Below are positions 1 to 7,640 of a stretch of 24,123 bases of DNA, one piece after another. A program made the position numbers and the translations under genes. Under the pieces are notes generated by a model. The model saw only the letters and a program-made list of their open reading frames with translations, ran no database searches and had not been told where the DNA came from. Within the stretch, counting starts at the first letter, position 1, and the number at the start of each line of letters is the position of its first letter. Source of the DNA: Lichenicola sp964249915 (GTDB lineage: Bacteria; Pseudomonadota; Alphaproteobacteria; Acetobacterales; Acetobacteraceae); NCBI GenBank assembly GCA_964249915.1, contig CAXUEL010000031.1:1-24123 (forward strand). Reading direction: 5' to 3'.

Positions 1-1
1 C

Positions 2-55
2 GGCCCGAACACCCGCGAGCCGCAGAACCGCCGCGTCGAGATCATCCTGCACTGA
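2..55 (+). CDS. OmpA-family C-terminal domain, 3' end only
   Basis: The window opens inside a gene. The reading frame beginning at base 2 gives 17 residues ending EPQNRRVEIILH and then a TGA at 53-55. The NRRVEI ending is the characteristic last strand of the OmpA/MotB/Pal peptidoglycan-binding domain, which binds diaminopimelate in the cell wall and ties the outer membrane to it. Only this tail is visible, so whether the protein is an OmpA porin, a Pal-like lipoprotein or a larger fusion cannot be told. The assignment rests on a short but distinctive motif. Confidence 0.7.
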   Translation, partial: GPNTREPQNRRVEIILH

Positions 56-130
56 GCCGGTCCCGGCCGCGCCTGCAGCATTGCATGGCGTTGCGATGCT
101 CGATACGTTGCCGCAACGGCGTGCGAACGG

Positions 131-445
131 GTGCGGTTGGTGCTCATGGGAATGGTCGGCCGGGTCGGATGGAGCGCCGCGTCGGCACGGCGGCGCCTGC
201 TCGACGACCAGCTGGTCCGGCCGCTGGCAGAGCAGCGCGTCCGGCTGGCGATCGCGGCGATGCGGCTCGAGCAGGCCGGGCAGGTCGCGCTGCTGCGGGC
301 GCTGACCGGGCGCGCGAGTGCCGATCCGCGCTACCGGCCGGTGCTGCGCACGCTGCTCGACCGGACGCTCGCGGCTGGACCGGCCGCCGCCGTGCCGGGT
401 CGGCCGATGCCCGCGGCGGCCGGCCGGGTCAGCTGCCGAGCCTGA
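131..445 (+). CDS. small hypothetical protein, Arg/Leu/Ala-rich
   Basis: A 104-residue frame starting at GTG 131, with an alternative ATG at 146. Neither start has a clear Shine-Dalgarno sequence. Codon third positions are almost all G or C across the frame, which supports real coding. The middle looks like two or three amphipathic helices rich in Leu, Arg and Ala (about residues 20-80); the last 25 residues are low-complexity Ala/Gly/Pro. There is no signal peptide, no cysteine cluster and no domain I recognise. Its last 17 bases overlap tail-to-tail with the CoxF-like gene on the other strand. It could be a chance frame in GC-rich DNA. Confidence 0.4.
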   Translation: MRLVLMGMVGRVGWSAASARRRLLDDQLVRPLAEQRVRLAIAAMRLEQAGQVALLRALTGRASADPRYRPVLRTLLDRTLAAGPAAAVPGRPMPAAAGRVSCRA

Positions 446-575
446 CCATCGCTAGGCCGTAGAGCAGCAGGGCGAACAGCAGCAGCACCACCAGAACGGC
501 CCGGTTGCGGCCGCGGCGGCGGCGCTCGATCTCGGCCTCGCGCCCTGCCGGGTCGAGCTGCGCCGGCTCAGGCAA
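429..575 (-). CDS. CoxF-like small single-pass membrane protein
   Basis: A 48-residue protein read from a TTG at 575-573 that overlaps the ctaB stop (TTGCCTGA), ending at TGA 431-429. It has an acidic/polar N-terminus, a strongly basic stretch (RRRRGRN, residues 18-24) and one hydrophobic helix (about 25-43). This architecture and its position directly after ctaB match the short CoxF-type proteins of alphaproteobacterial coxA-ctaB-coxF-ctaG-coxC clusters, thought to help haem-copper oxidase assembly. The positive-inside rule puts the N-terminus in the cytoplasm. The usual downstream ctaG and coxC are absent. The TTG start is inferred; no ATG or GTG lies in frame before the basic patch. Confidence 0.6.
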   Translation of the reverse strand: MPEPAQLDPAGREAEIERRRRGRNRAVLVVLLLFALLLYGLAMVRLGS

Positions 576-1491
576 GCAGCCGGTCCACGCACACGGCCAC
601 GAACAGCAGCGCCAGGTAGAGCAGCGAGTAGCGGAACGCCTGCCTGGCCGGCTTGTCGTCGGTCAGGCTGGTGCCGGCGGCGTCCTGCCGGTCACGCAGC
701 ACGCGGACGGCGCAGAGCAGGAACCCGGCGTCGAGCAGCACGGTCGAGACGAGGTAGATCGGGCCGGTCAGGCCGAGCAGCGCCGGGGTGAGCGAGGTCG
801 CGGTCAGCAGCACGGTGTAGAGCAGGATCTGCCAGCGGGTATGGCGCGCGCCCTTCACCACCGGCAGCATCGGCACGCCGGCCTTGCCGTAGTCCTTGCA
901 GGCATAGAGCGACAGCGCCCAGAAATGCGGCGGGGTCCAGAAGAACACGGTCAGGAACAGCAGGACCGGCAGCAGGCCGATCTGTCCGGTGGCGGCGGCC
1001 CAGCCGATGATCGGCGGGAACGCGCCGGCGGCGCCGCCGATGACGATGTTCTGCGGCGTCGAGCGCTTCAGCCACATCGTGTAGACCACGACGTAGAACA
1101 GGATCGAGAACGCGAGCGAGGCGGCGGCGACCCGGTTGGTGGCGAGGCCCATCAGGACCACCGAGAACACGCTGAGGCCGATGCCGTAGGCGAGCGCGTC
1201 GCCGGCGGCGATGCGTCCGGCCGGCACCGGACGCCGGACGGTGCGCTGCATCAGGGCATCGATGTCGCGGTCGTACCACATGTTGATCGCCCCTGCCCCG
1301 CCGGTGGCGATGGCGATGCACAGGATGGCGACCAGGGCGACCAGGGGATGGACGTGCACGGGGGCGATGAACAGCCCGATCGCGCCGGTGAACACCACCA
1401 GGGTCATGACGCGCGGCTTGAGCAGCGCGAACCAGTCGCGCGTCTCGGTGCCGAGGCCGCCGGCGATCGGGGTGTCGAGCAGGCCGCTCAC
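568..1491 (-). CDS. ctaB: protohaem IX farnesyltransferase (haem O synthase)
   Basis: A 307-residue integral membrane prenyltransferase of the UbiA superfamily, normal length for CtaB. It farnesylates haem b to haem O, the precursor of haem A for haem-copper oxidases. The two Asp-containing motifs are visible: N70-MWYDRDID (N70, D74, D78) and KDYGKAGVPMLP (residues 199-210), as is KPRVM near the N-terminus. The start is GTG 1491-1489, whose GTGA overlaps the TGA of the upstream COX1-like gene, implying translational coupling. The same frame stays open much further upstream, but that part is only an antisense-like shadow of the neighbouring gene. The CoxF-like gene overlaps its stop. Confidence 0.95.
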   Translation of the reverse strand: MSGLLDTPIAGGLGTETRDWFALLKPRVMTLVVFTGAIGLFIAPVHVHPLVALVAILCIAIATGGAGAINMWYDRDIDALMQRTVRRPVPAGRIAAGDALAYGIGLSVFSVVLMGLATNRVAAASLAFSILFYVVVYTMWLKRSTPQNIVIGGAAGAFPPIIGWAAATGQIGLLPVLLFLTVFFWTPPHFWALSLYACKDYGKAGVPMLPVVKGARHTRWQILLYTVLLTATSLTPALLGLTGPIYLVSTVLLDAGFLLCAVRVLRDRQDAAGTSLTDDKPARQAFRYSLLYLALLFVAVCVDRLLA

Positions 1492-2789
1492 CGGACCGCT
1501 CCCGTGCCGGCCGGGGACGGCAGGGGGGACGGCAGCGGCCGGTCGCGGCCGGAAACGTCGCGGGACAGGGCGGACACGCCGCGGGGACGCAGCAGGGTCG
1601 TCGCCACCACAAGGGCGAACACCAGCACGGACAGGCTGGTCAAGGCGGCGCCGAGGGCCACGAGCGTCGCCTGCGGCAGCATCGCCAGGCCGGCGCCCGC
1701 CGCCAGCAGCCAGAACTGCAGCCGTCCCAGGGACAGCGGATAAGCGCGGCCGGTCACGGTGCCGATCCACCAGTAGGCGCCGGCGAACATCGCGAACACC
1801 GCGGCCAGCGCCGGCCCGTCGTGCAGTGGCGCCGAGGCCCGCATCCCGGCCAGGACGGTGCCGAGCAGGAGGACCATGAAGCCCAGAGCGTACAGGCCGG
1901 GAACCTGCCCTGCCAGCGCCAGCGGCGCCCGCCGCAGCGTGGCGGCCCAGCAGCCGAGGATCGCCAGGACGGGCAGCAGCATCGCCGCGCGCGACACGAG
2001 GTCGCCGGTGCCGGTCGCGCCGGACAGCAGCCGGTTCGCCCAGTCGAGCACGCCGACCCCGGCCAGCAACGCCATGGACACGAGCACGACGCGCCGCCCG
2101 GCCAGGGGGCGGCCGTCCAGGCCGGACACGATCTCGCTTACCAGGCCGAGCCCGGGCAGGATCATGATCGCGTCGCCCGGCGCGCCGAGGAACCGGAACA
2201 GGTGCCGCACCGGGGAGACCGGGGCCAGGGCGCCGGACGCCGACAGGGTGAGTGCCGCCAGCAGCAGCGGCACCGCGAACAGCACCAGCAGGGCGGCGAT
2301 CATCTGCGACCAGGCGAACAGCGGCATCGCGCCGAGGCTCATGCCGGGTGCGCGCATGTTCAGCATCGTGGCGACCAGGTTGGCCGAGGTGAGCAGCATC
2401 GCCAGGCCGGACACGTAGAGCGCCGCGAGCGGCAGGACGGCCGGCCGGCCCGGCAGTAGCCCGCACAGCACGGTCGCGAACCCGGCGGCGGTGAGCAGCA
2501 GCGACAACGCGGCCAGGCGCGGGAAGGCGGTGTCGCGGGCGCCGACCTGGAGCGGCACGACGGCGGTGCCGTAGCCGCCGAGCAGCGCCGGGATCGCCGC
2601 GAAGGCGACCATGATCGGGCCGTGCTGCAGGGCGACGACGCGCCAGGCGGCGGCGTGCGGCCCCTGCATCAGCGACGGCACGTGCAGGCACAGGGACAGG
2701 ACGGCGCCGACCAGTCCGGCCAGGATCGCCAGCAGGATGAACCCGGTCCCGGTCCGGAGGTGGCCCAGGCGGCCAGACGAACGCGACAT
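1488..2789 (-). CDS. COX1-like membrane protein without an oxygen-reduction site
   Basis: A 433-residue, roughly 12-helix protein starting at ATG 2789 behind a good AAGGAG. It aligns by eye almost gap-free with subunit I of aa3-type cytochrome oxidase: HGPIMV..PALLGGYG..VPL..GA.D.AFPR, NMRAPGM.L..MPLF.W, ILPG.G, and AVFA.FAG.YWW. The low-spin haem a ligands are kept (H56 and H323). The CuB histidines are replaced (A203 for His of HPEVY; N252-R253 for the HH pair), the haem a3 histidine is P321, the cross-linked Tyr is A207, and the K-path Lys and conserved Glu are gone. It is about 100 residues shorter than true COX1. No coxB or coxC is nearby. It may be an electron-transfer, haem-handling or assembly protein; function unknown. 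Confidence 0.85.
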   Translation of the reverse strand: MSRSSGRLGHLRTGTGFILLAILAGLVGAVLSLCLHVPSLMQGPHAAAWRVVALQHGPIMVAFAAIPALLGGYGTAVVPLQVGARDTAFPRLAALSLLLTAAGFATVLCGLLPGRPAVLPLAALYVSGLAMLLTSANLVATMLNMRAPGMSLGAMPLFAWSQMIAALLVLFAVPLLLAALTLSASGALAPVSPVRHLFRFLGAPGDAIMILPGLGLVSEIVSGLDGRPLAGRRVVLVSMALLAGVGVLDWANRLLSGATGTGDLVSRAAMLLPVLAILGCWAATLRRAPLALAGQVPGLYALGFMVLLLGTVLAGMRASAPLHDGPALAAVFAMFAGAYWWIGTVTGRAYPLSLGRLQFWLLAAGAGLAMLPQATLVALGAALTSLSVLVFALVVATTLLRPRGVSALSRDVSGRDRPLPSPLPSPAGTGAVR

Positions 2790-2866
2790 GCTGCTCCTTG
2801 GGAGTTGGCCTGAAGCGGGATCCGGTCCCGCGGCCGCAGCCTACCGGTCCGTGCGGCCCGCCTGCA

Positions 2867-3610
2867 TCATAGCTGCGCGAGCGCGTCCCGCCCCGGCACC
2901 GGCTGTTCCGAGCCATGCTGACCGCCGGCGTTCTGCAGCGTCACCAGGGTGAACAGGCCGAACGGCGGTACCGGCTCGAGCCGCGCCGACTGCAGGTCGG
3001 GTCCGGGCAGCAGGGATTCCATGGCGAAATCCGGATGCCAGCCCAGCGAATGCGACGCGCGTGCCATGCCGCGCTCCACCGCCAGGCGCAGGCCGCCGGT
3101 GGCGAGGAAATGGTTCACGAACAGGATGTGGCCGCCGGGACGCACCACGCGCTTCAGCTCGGCCAGCAGCCGGCGCGGGTTCGGCACCACCGAGGCCACG
3201 AACATGGCGACCGCGATGTCGAACGCCCCGTCGGCGAAGTCGGTCGCCTCGGCGTCCATCTCCAGCAGCGCCTCGACGTGCGGCAGGCCATCGGACGCTA
3301 CCCGCTGCCGGGCGCGGGCCAGCATGGCGCCGGACAGGTCGATCCCGGTGATCCGCTTGGCGGGCTCGTAGTGCGGCAGGGCTAGCCCGGTGCCGACGCC
3401 GACCTCCAGCACGCGGGAGCCGGGCAGCCGGTTCACCGAGGCGACCGCCCGCCTGCGGCCGAAGGCGGAGATGCCGCCGAACACGCCGTCGTAGACCCCG
3501 GCCCAGCGCTGGTAGGCCGCCCGCACCGCGTCCGCATCGAGCGCCGAGCGCGGCGACGGGACGGCCGGCGCGCAGTCCGGCGGCTCCGACAGGGTGCCCG
3601 GACCGCTCAC
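2867..3610 (-). CDS. pmtA: PmtA-like phosphatidylethanolamine N-methyltransferase
   Basis: A 247-residue class I SAM-dependent methyltransferase. Motif I is RVLEVGVGTGLALPHY (about residues 66-81), followed by ITGIDLSGAML (acidic SAM-ribose residue D91) and a motif around VRPGGHILFVNHF. The VLEVGVGTGL...Y version and the AYxRWAxVYD lead-in are typical of the Rhodobacter-type PmtA family, which methylates phosphatidylethanolamine stepwise towards phosphatidylcholine at the inner membrane. The start is GTG 3610; about 25 N-terminal residues are poorly structured, so a later start is possible. It lies 77 bases upstream of the COX1-like gene on the same strand. Another lipid or quinone methyltransferase role cannot be excluded. 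Confidence 0.72.
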   Translation of the reverse strand: MSGPGTLSEPPDCAPAVPSPRSALDADAVRAAYQRWAGVYDGVFGGISAFGRRRAVASVNRLPGSRVLEVGVGTGLALPHYEPAKRITGIDLSGAMLARARQRVASDGLPHVEALLEMDAEATDFADGAFDIAVAMFVASVVPNPRRLLAELKRVVRPGGHILFVNHFLATGGLRLAVERGMARASHSLGWHPDFAMESLLPGPDLQSARLEPVPPFGLFTLVTLQNAGGQHGSEQPVPGRDALAQL

Positions 3611-3833
3611 CGGGCGCCCCGGTGTCTGCGGACGCCGGGACCGGTGCGCCGCAGGGCGGACGGAGTCGGACTGGTTCTCATCGGGGCCCGTGCCTCATGG
3701 TCGTCCATCTGTGCCCTGCCCCGGCGCCGCCATCAAGAGTGCGCGGGTTCGGCATCCCGCACGGGAACGCGAGTTTGCCGCCGAGACGAGATCCCGGCTA
3801 TCCTGGCGGCCCGTTGCGAAGGAGATCGTGCCG

Positions 3834-3992
3834 ATGCTGGTCTGGAGCATGATCGCCATCTCGGCGGTGGTGTGGCCGTCGATCTGGCTCTACTACTTCC
3901 GGGTGGAGTTGTACGAGTGGTACGACAACCGCTTCGGACCCGACCGCGAGAAGAAGCGGGTCAAGGTGAACCGCCCGAAGATGTACGAGTAG
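3834..3992 (+). CDS. 52-residue single-pass membrane protein, unknown
   Basis: A small gene starting at ATG 3834 with an excellent AAGGAG nine bases upstream (3819-3824), which decides this start over the longer open frame. One hydrophobic helix fills residues 2-22 (LVWSMIAISAVVWPSIWLYY). A highly charged, tyrosine- and arginine-rich cytoplasmic-looking tail of about 30 residues follows (WYDNRFGPDREKKRV...). There are no cysteines. I do not recognise the family. It is isolated on the plus strand between two minus-strand genes and overlaps the 3' end of gshB by 32 bases. The strong ribosome site and helix plus charged tail make it a credible small protein. Confidence 0.65.
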   Translation: MLVWSMIAISAVVWPSIWLYYFRVELYEWYDNRFGPDREKKRVKVNRPKMYE

Positions 3993-5004
3993 GCGCGGCG
4001 GCGGCTCGGCCGGGACCGCGCAACCGGGCCTCGATCCGGTCCCAAATCAGGCCGGCGGTGTTGACGCCGTCGAAGCGGTCGATCTCCTGCAGCCCGGTGG
4101 GCGAGGTGACGTTGATCTCGGTGAGCCAGTCGCCGATCACGTCGATGCCGACGAACACCAGGCCGCGGTCGCGCAGCATCGGGCCAATGCGACGGCAGAT
4201 TTCCGTCTCGCGCGCGGTCAGCCGCGACTGCGCCGCCACCCCGCCCACGTGCATGTTGGAGCGCGCCTCGCCCTCGGCCGGCACCCGGTTGATGGCGCCG
4301 ATCGGCTCGCCGTCGGCCAGGATGATCCGCTTGTCGCCGGCGCGCACCGCCTTCTCGTAGCGCTGGATCATCAGCGGCTCGCGCGAGCGGGAGAAGAACA
4401 TCTCCAGCAGCGAGGCGAGGTTCTCGTCGTCGGCGCGTATGCGGAACACGCCGGCGCCGCCGTTGCCGAACAGCGGCTTGACGATGATGTCGCGGTGCTC
4501 GGCGCGGAAGTCGCGGATCGCCTGGAGGTCCCAGGACACCAGGGTCGGCGGCATCAGGTCGGGGAAGTGCGTCACCAGCAGCTTCTCCGGCGCGTCGCGC
4601 ACCGAGCGCGGGTCGTTCACCACCATCGTGCCGCCGCCGTCGGCGTGGTGGACGTGCTCCAGCATGTGGGTGGCGGTGATGTAGGCCATGTCGAAGGGCG
4701 GGTCCTGGCGCATCAGCACCACGTCCATCGTGGACAGGTCGAGCACCTGCTCGTCGCTGGGCGTCGCGTGCGCGCCGGCGACGCGCTGCACCGTGACCGG
4801 CCGGGCGCGCGCGGTGAGCCGCTCGATGCGAGCGGTCCCGGGCGCCGACTTGCCCTCGCGCAGGCTCATCGCGCGCACGTCGTAGAGCCACAGGCGGTGC
4901 CCGCGCGCCTGTGCCTCCAGCATCAGCGCGAAGGTGGAATCGCCGTTGATGTCGATGCCGTGGATCGGGTCCATCTGCACCGCGATCTTCAGGGGAGTGG
5001 CCAT
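3961..5004 (-). CDS. gshB: glutathione synthase
   Basis: A 347-residue ATP-grasp ligase joining gamma-glutamylcysteine and glycine to make glutathione in the cytoplasm. The N-terminus KIAVQMDPIHGIDINGDSTF is the typical GshB opening. RQDPPFDMAYI lies in the substrate domain. The ATP-grasp part includes KPLFGNGGAGVF, the NxHVGG segment, and GIDVIGDWLTEINVTSPTG, which holds the metal- and substrate-binding Asp/Glu/Asn. The length is about 30 residues over the common 315, because of an Ala/Arg/Ser-rich tail. ATG 5004 has an AAGGA upstream. It starts 12 bases after the S9 peptidase stop, so it is probably the last gene of greB-peptidase-gshB. Confidence 0.95.
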   Translation of the reverse strand: MATPLKIAVQMDPIHGIDINGDSTFALMLEAQARGHRLWLYDVRAMSLREGKSAPGTARIERLTARARPVTVQRVAGAHATPSDEQVLDLSTMDVVLMRQDPPFDMAYITATHMLEHVHHADGGGTMVVNDPRSVRDAPEKLLVTHFPDLMPPTLVSWDLQAIRDFRAEHRDIIVKPLFGNGGAGVFRIRADDENLASLLEMFFSRSREPLMIQRYEKAVRAGDKRIILADGEPIGAINRVPAEGEARSNMHVGGVAAQSRLTARETEICRRIGPMLRDRGLVFVGIDVIGDWLTEINVTSPTGLQEIDRFDGVNTAGLIWDRIEARLRGPGRAAAAPTRTSSGGSP

Positions 5005-5016
5005 GGTGGCGGTCCT

Positions 5017-7119
5017 TCAGGGGCCGAGGTGGGCGCGCAGCCAGTCGGCGACGGTGGCGTGCCATTGCAGCGAGTTGGCGGGCTTCAGCACCCAGTGGTT
5101 CTCGTCCGGGAACACCAGCAGGCGGCTGTCGATGCCGCGCCGCTGCAGCGCGTCGAACGCGCCGAGCCCCTGCTCGATCGGGATGCGGTAGTCGCGGCCG
5201 CCGTGGATGATCAGCTGCGGCACCCGCCACGACGCGACATGGGCGGCGGGATCGAAGCGCTCGTAGGCGGCGGGGTCGTCCCAGGGGGTATGGCCCGGGC
5301 CGCCGTGCTCCCATTCGGCGAACCAGAGCTCCTCGGTGGCGAACCCCATCATGCGGTCGTCGAACACGCCGTCATGGGTGACCAGGCACTTCCAGGGCGC
5401 GGTCCAGTTGCCGGCGATCCAGTTCACCATGAACCCGCCATAGGAGGCGCCGAGCGCGCAGGCGCGGCCGCCGTCGAGGAACGGGTACTTCGCCAGGGCA
5501 GCCGCCCAGCCCTTGCGGAGGTCCTCCAGCGGCCGGTCGCCCCAGTGGCCGGAGATCGAGTCGGTGAAGGCCTGGCCGTAGCCGGTGGAGCCGTGGAAGT
5601 CGATCATCACCGCGGCGTAGCCGAGGCCGGCGTAGAACTGCGGGTTCCAGCGGTACGACCAGTCGTTGCCGAACGAGCCCTGCGGGCCGCCATGGATCAG
5701 GAACGCGACCGGATAGCGCTGTCCGGGACGGTAGTCGTCCGGCCGGACCACGTAGCCGTGCACGGTCTCGTCGTTCCAGCCCTTGAAGCTGAACTGCTCG
5801 GCCGGCGCCATCTCGACGCCGGCGAGCCGGTCGGCGTCGAGATGGGTCAGCTGCACCGCCTGTCCGCCGGCGGCGGGCACCCGCCAGAGCTGGGCCGGGC
5901 TGTCGAGCGCGTCGCGCTGGAACACGACGTCGCCGCCGGCCAGCACCGCCGCGGTCACATGGCCCTGCTCGGTCAGGGCGGCGACGCGGCCCGAGGCGGC
6001 GTCGAGCGCGAACAGCTTCGACTGCCCCAGTTCCTCCGCGGTGACGAACAGGGTGCGGCCGTCCCTGGACCAGAGCAGGGTTTCCGCCGAGCGGTCCCAG
6101 CGCGGGTCGATCTCGCGTGCGGCGCCGGTGCCGAGGTCCATCACCATCACGCCGTAGCGGTCGGCCTCGAAGCCGGGGCGCTTCATCGCCCGGTAGGCGA
6201 GCCGGGTGCCGTCCGGCGACACCACCGGCCCCGCGTCGGTGGCCTGGTTGGCGGCGGTGAGGTTGCGCGCCGGCGCGGAGCCGTCGGTCGGGCCGCGGTA
6301 GATGTCGAAGTTGGTGCTCCACGGCTCCGAGCGGCCGGCGACCCGGACCGAGAAGAATACGCTGTTGCCGTCCGGGCTGAGGGCGTAGTCGGCGTCGTCG
6401 CCGAACGGCTTGGACGGGGTGTCGCCGCCGATCCCCTTCATCAGCGGCACCGGCTGCCCAGTGGCGACGCCGCGACCGTCCAGCGCCAGGGCGAACAGGT
6501 GGTTGCGTGTGCCGTCGGCCCACTGGTCCCAGTGCCGGACGAACAGGTGGTCGAACGCCATGCCGTCGCCGCGGGCCGCCTTCTGGCGGTCCTGCCGGGC
6601 CCTGGTGTCGTCCGGAGAGTCCGTGTCCGGGTAGACCGCCAGCGACACCACCAGGTGCCTGTCGTCGGCGGCGAGCCGGAAGCTGGACACGTCGACCGGG
6701 AGGCGGGTCACCTGCACCTGCGGGCCGCCCGCGACGGCCAGGCGCCACACCTGGTCCGAGCCGCCGCGGCCGGAGATGACGTAGAGCGCGCTGCCGTCGG
6801 CGGACCAGCGGGGCTGCGTGGCGTCGCGGTCGGCGCCGGCCAGCACGGAAGGCCGGGCGCCGGAGCCGGTCAGCGACAGCAGCCGCACCGAGTTGACGCC
6901 CTTGTTGTGCTCCAGGTCGGTGGCGCGCTGCGCGAAGGCGACCGTCTTGCCGTCGGGGGACACCTGGGGGTCGGACAGCCGGTCCAGCCCGACCAGGTCG
7001 GGGGCGGTGAAGGGACGGGCCAGGGCGGCGGGTGCGGCGGTGGACAGCATGGTGCCGAACAGTAGGACGGCGATGCGACGGGAGAAGAGGGGCACGGTCA
7101 TGGGTTCGCTATGTGTCAC
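5017..7119 (-). CDS. secreted S9-family prolyl-oligopeptidase-type peptidase
   Basis: Up to 700 residues. The N-terminus carries a signal peptide (basic FSRR, hydrophobic IAVLLFGTMLSTAAPAA, cleavage near ALA-RP), so the enzyme should be periplasmic. Residues 40-430 show repeated WSADG/LSPDG/VSPDG beta-propeller blades. The C-terminal alpha/beta-hydrolase domain has HGGPQGSFG, the nucleophile elbow GASYGG (S559), GGRDYRIP (D643) and DENHW (H675), a complete catalytic triad. This is the dipeptidyl/acylaminoacyl-peptidase (DPP5-like) group that removes short N-terminal peptides. The start is GTG 7119, overlapping the greB stop as GTGA; ATG 7101 is the alternative and also leaves a complete signal peptide. 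Exact specificity cannot be read. Confidence 0.9.
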   Translation of the reverse strand: MTHSEPMTVPLFSRRIAVLLFGTMLSTAAPAALARPFTAPDLVGLDRLSDPQVSPDGKTVAFAQRATDLEHNKGVNSVRLLSLTGSGARPSVLAGADRDATQPRWSADGSALYVISGRGGSDQVWRLAVAGGPQVQVTRLPVDVSSFRLAADDRHLVVSLAVYPDTDSPDDTRARQDRQKAARGDGMAFDHLFVRHWDQWADGTRNHLFALALDGRGVATGQPVPLMKGIGGDTPSKPFGDDADYALSPDGNSVFFSVRVAGRSEPWSTNFDIYRGPTDGSAPARNLTAANQATDAGPVVSPDGTRLAYRAMKRPGFEADRYGVMVMDLGTGAAREIDPRWDRSAETLLWSRDGRTLFVTAEELGQSKLFALDAASGRVAALTEQGHVTAAVLAGGDVVFQRDALDSPAQLWRVPAAGGQAVQLTHLDADRLAGVEMAPAEQFSFKGWNDETVHGYVVRPDDYRPGQRYPVAFLIHGGPQGSFGNDWSYRWNPQFYAGLGYAAVMIDFHGSTGYGQAFTDSISGHWGDRPLEDLRKGWAAALAKYPFLDGGRACALGASYGGFMVNWIAGNWTAPWKCLVTHDGVFDDRMMGFATEELWFAEWEHGGPGHTPWDDPAAYERFDPAAHVASWRVPQLIIHGGRDYRIPIEQGLGAFDALQRRGIDSRLLVFPDENHWVLKPANSLQWHATVADWLRAHLGP

Positions 7120-7640
7120 GGATAGGCGATGGCCGTCACCTCCAGCAGCACCGGGCCGCGCGGCGTCAGCAGCCGCACCTCGTCGCCGACCCGGGCCCCC
7201 ATGAGGGCGCGCGCCACGGGGGCTGCGAGGCTCACCTGTCCCTGGTCGAGCTCCGCCTCGTCGACGCCGACCACCGTGACGGTGTGGGCCTCGTCGTCGT
7301 CGTCAAGGTAGGTCACGGTGGCGCCGAAGAACACCTGGTCGCGCCGGGTCTGGGCGGCCGGATCGACCGGATGCGCCTTCTCGATCCGGCGGCCCAGGAA
7401 CCGGACGCGGCGGTCGATCTCGCGCAGCCGCTTCTTGCCGTACAGGTAGTCGCCGTTCTCCGAGCGGTCGCCGTTGCCGGCGGCCCAGGACACGATCTCG
7501 ACGATGCGTGGCCGCTCCTCGCGCAGGAGCTGGCGCAGCTCGGCCTCCATGCGGGCCAGGCCGGACGGGGTGATGTAGCGCCCCGCACCTGGAGGCAGTC
7601 CCGGCGGGGCGGTCTCGTCGTCCTCGTCGTCGGCATCCAT
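7116..7640 (-). CDS. greB: transcription elongation factor GreB
   Basis: A 174-residue Gre factor. These enter the RNA polymerase secondary channel and stimulate cleavage of backtracked RNA. The N-terminal coiled coil includes ITPSGLARMEAEL and the GreB-type stretch EERPRIVEIVSWAAGNGDRS followed by ENGDYLYGKKRLREIDRR, with the acidic tip residues present. The C-terminal FKBP-like domain runs from about residue 100 (FFGATVTYLDDDD...) to the end. An acidic leader of about 20 residues (MDADDEDDE) precedes the usual start; no Shine-Dalgarno is visible before ATG 7640. It is the first gene of a probable three-gene unit whose next start overlaps its stop. Confidence 0.92.
   Translation of the reverse strand: MDADDEDDETAPPGLPPGAGRYITPSGLARMEAELRQLLREERPRIVEIVSWAAGNGDRSENGDYLYGKKRLREIDRRVRFLGRRIEKAHPVDPAAQTRRDQVFFGATVTYLDDDDEAHTVTVVGVDEAELDQGQVSLAAPVARALMGARVGDEVRLLTPRGPVLLEVTAIAYP

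Noticed and set aside
106..118. Hairpin CGTTG-CCG-CAACG after the OmpA-like gene as a possible terminator
   Set aside because: Only a five-base stem and no following T-run; such short hairpins are common in GC-rich DNA.
2815..2831. Hairpin GCGGGA-N5-TCCCGC between the methyltransferase and the COX1-like gene
   Set aside because: Short stem without a T-run; could weakly terminate the methyltransferase transcript but is not distinguishable from chance.
4249..7065. 938-codon plus-strand open frame opposite gshB and the S9 peptidase
   Set aside because: Antisense shadow: low-complexity Val/Gly/Ala/His composition, while both minus-strand genes have complete family motifs.
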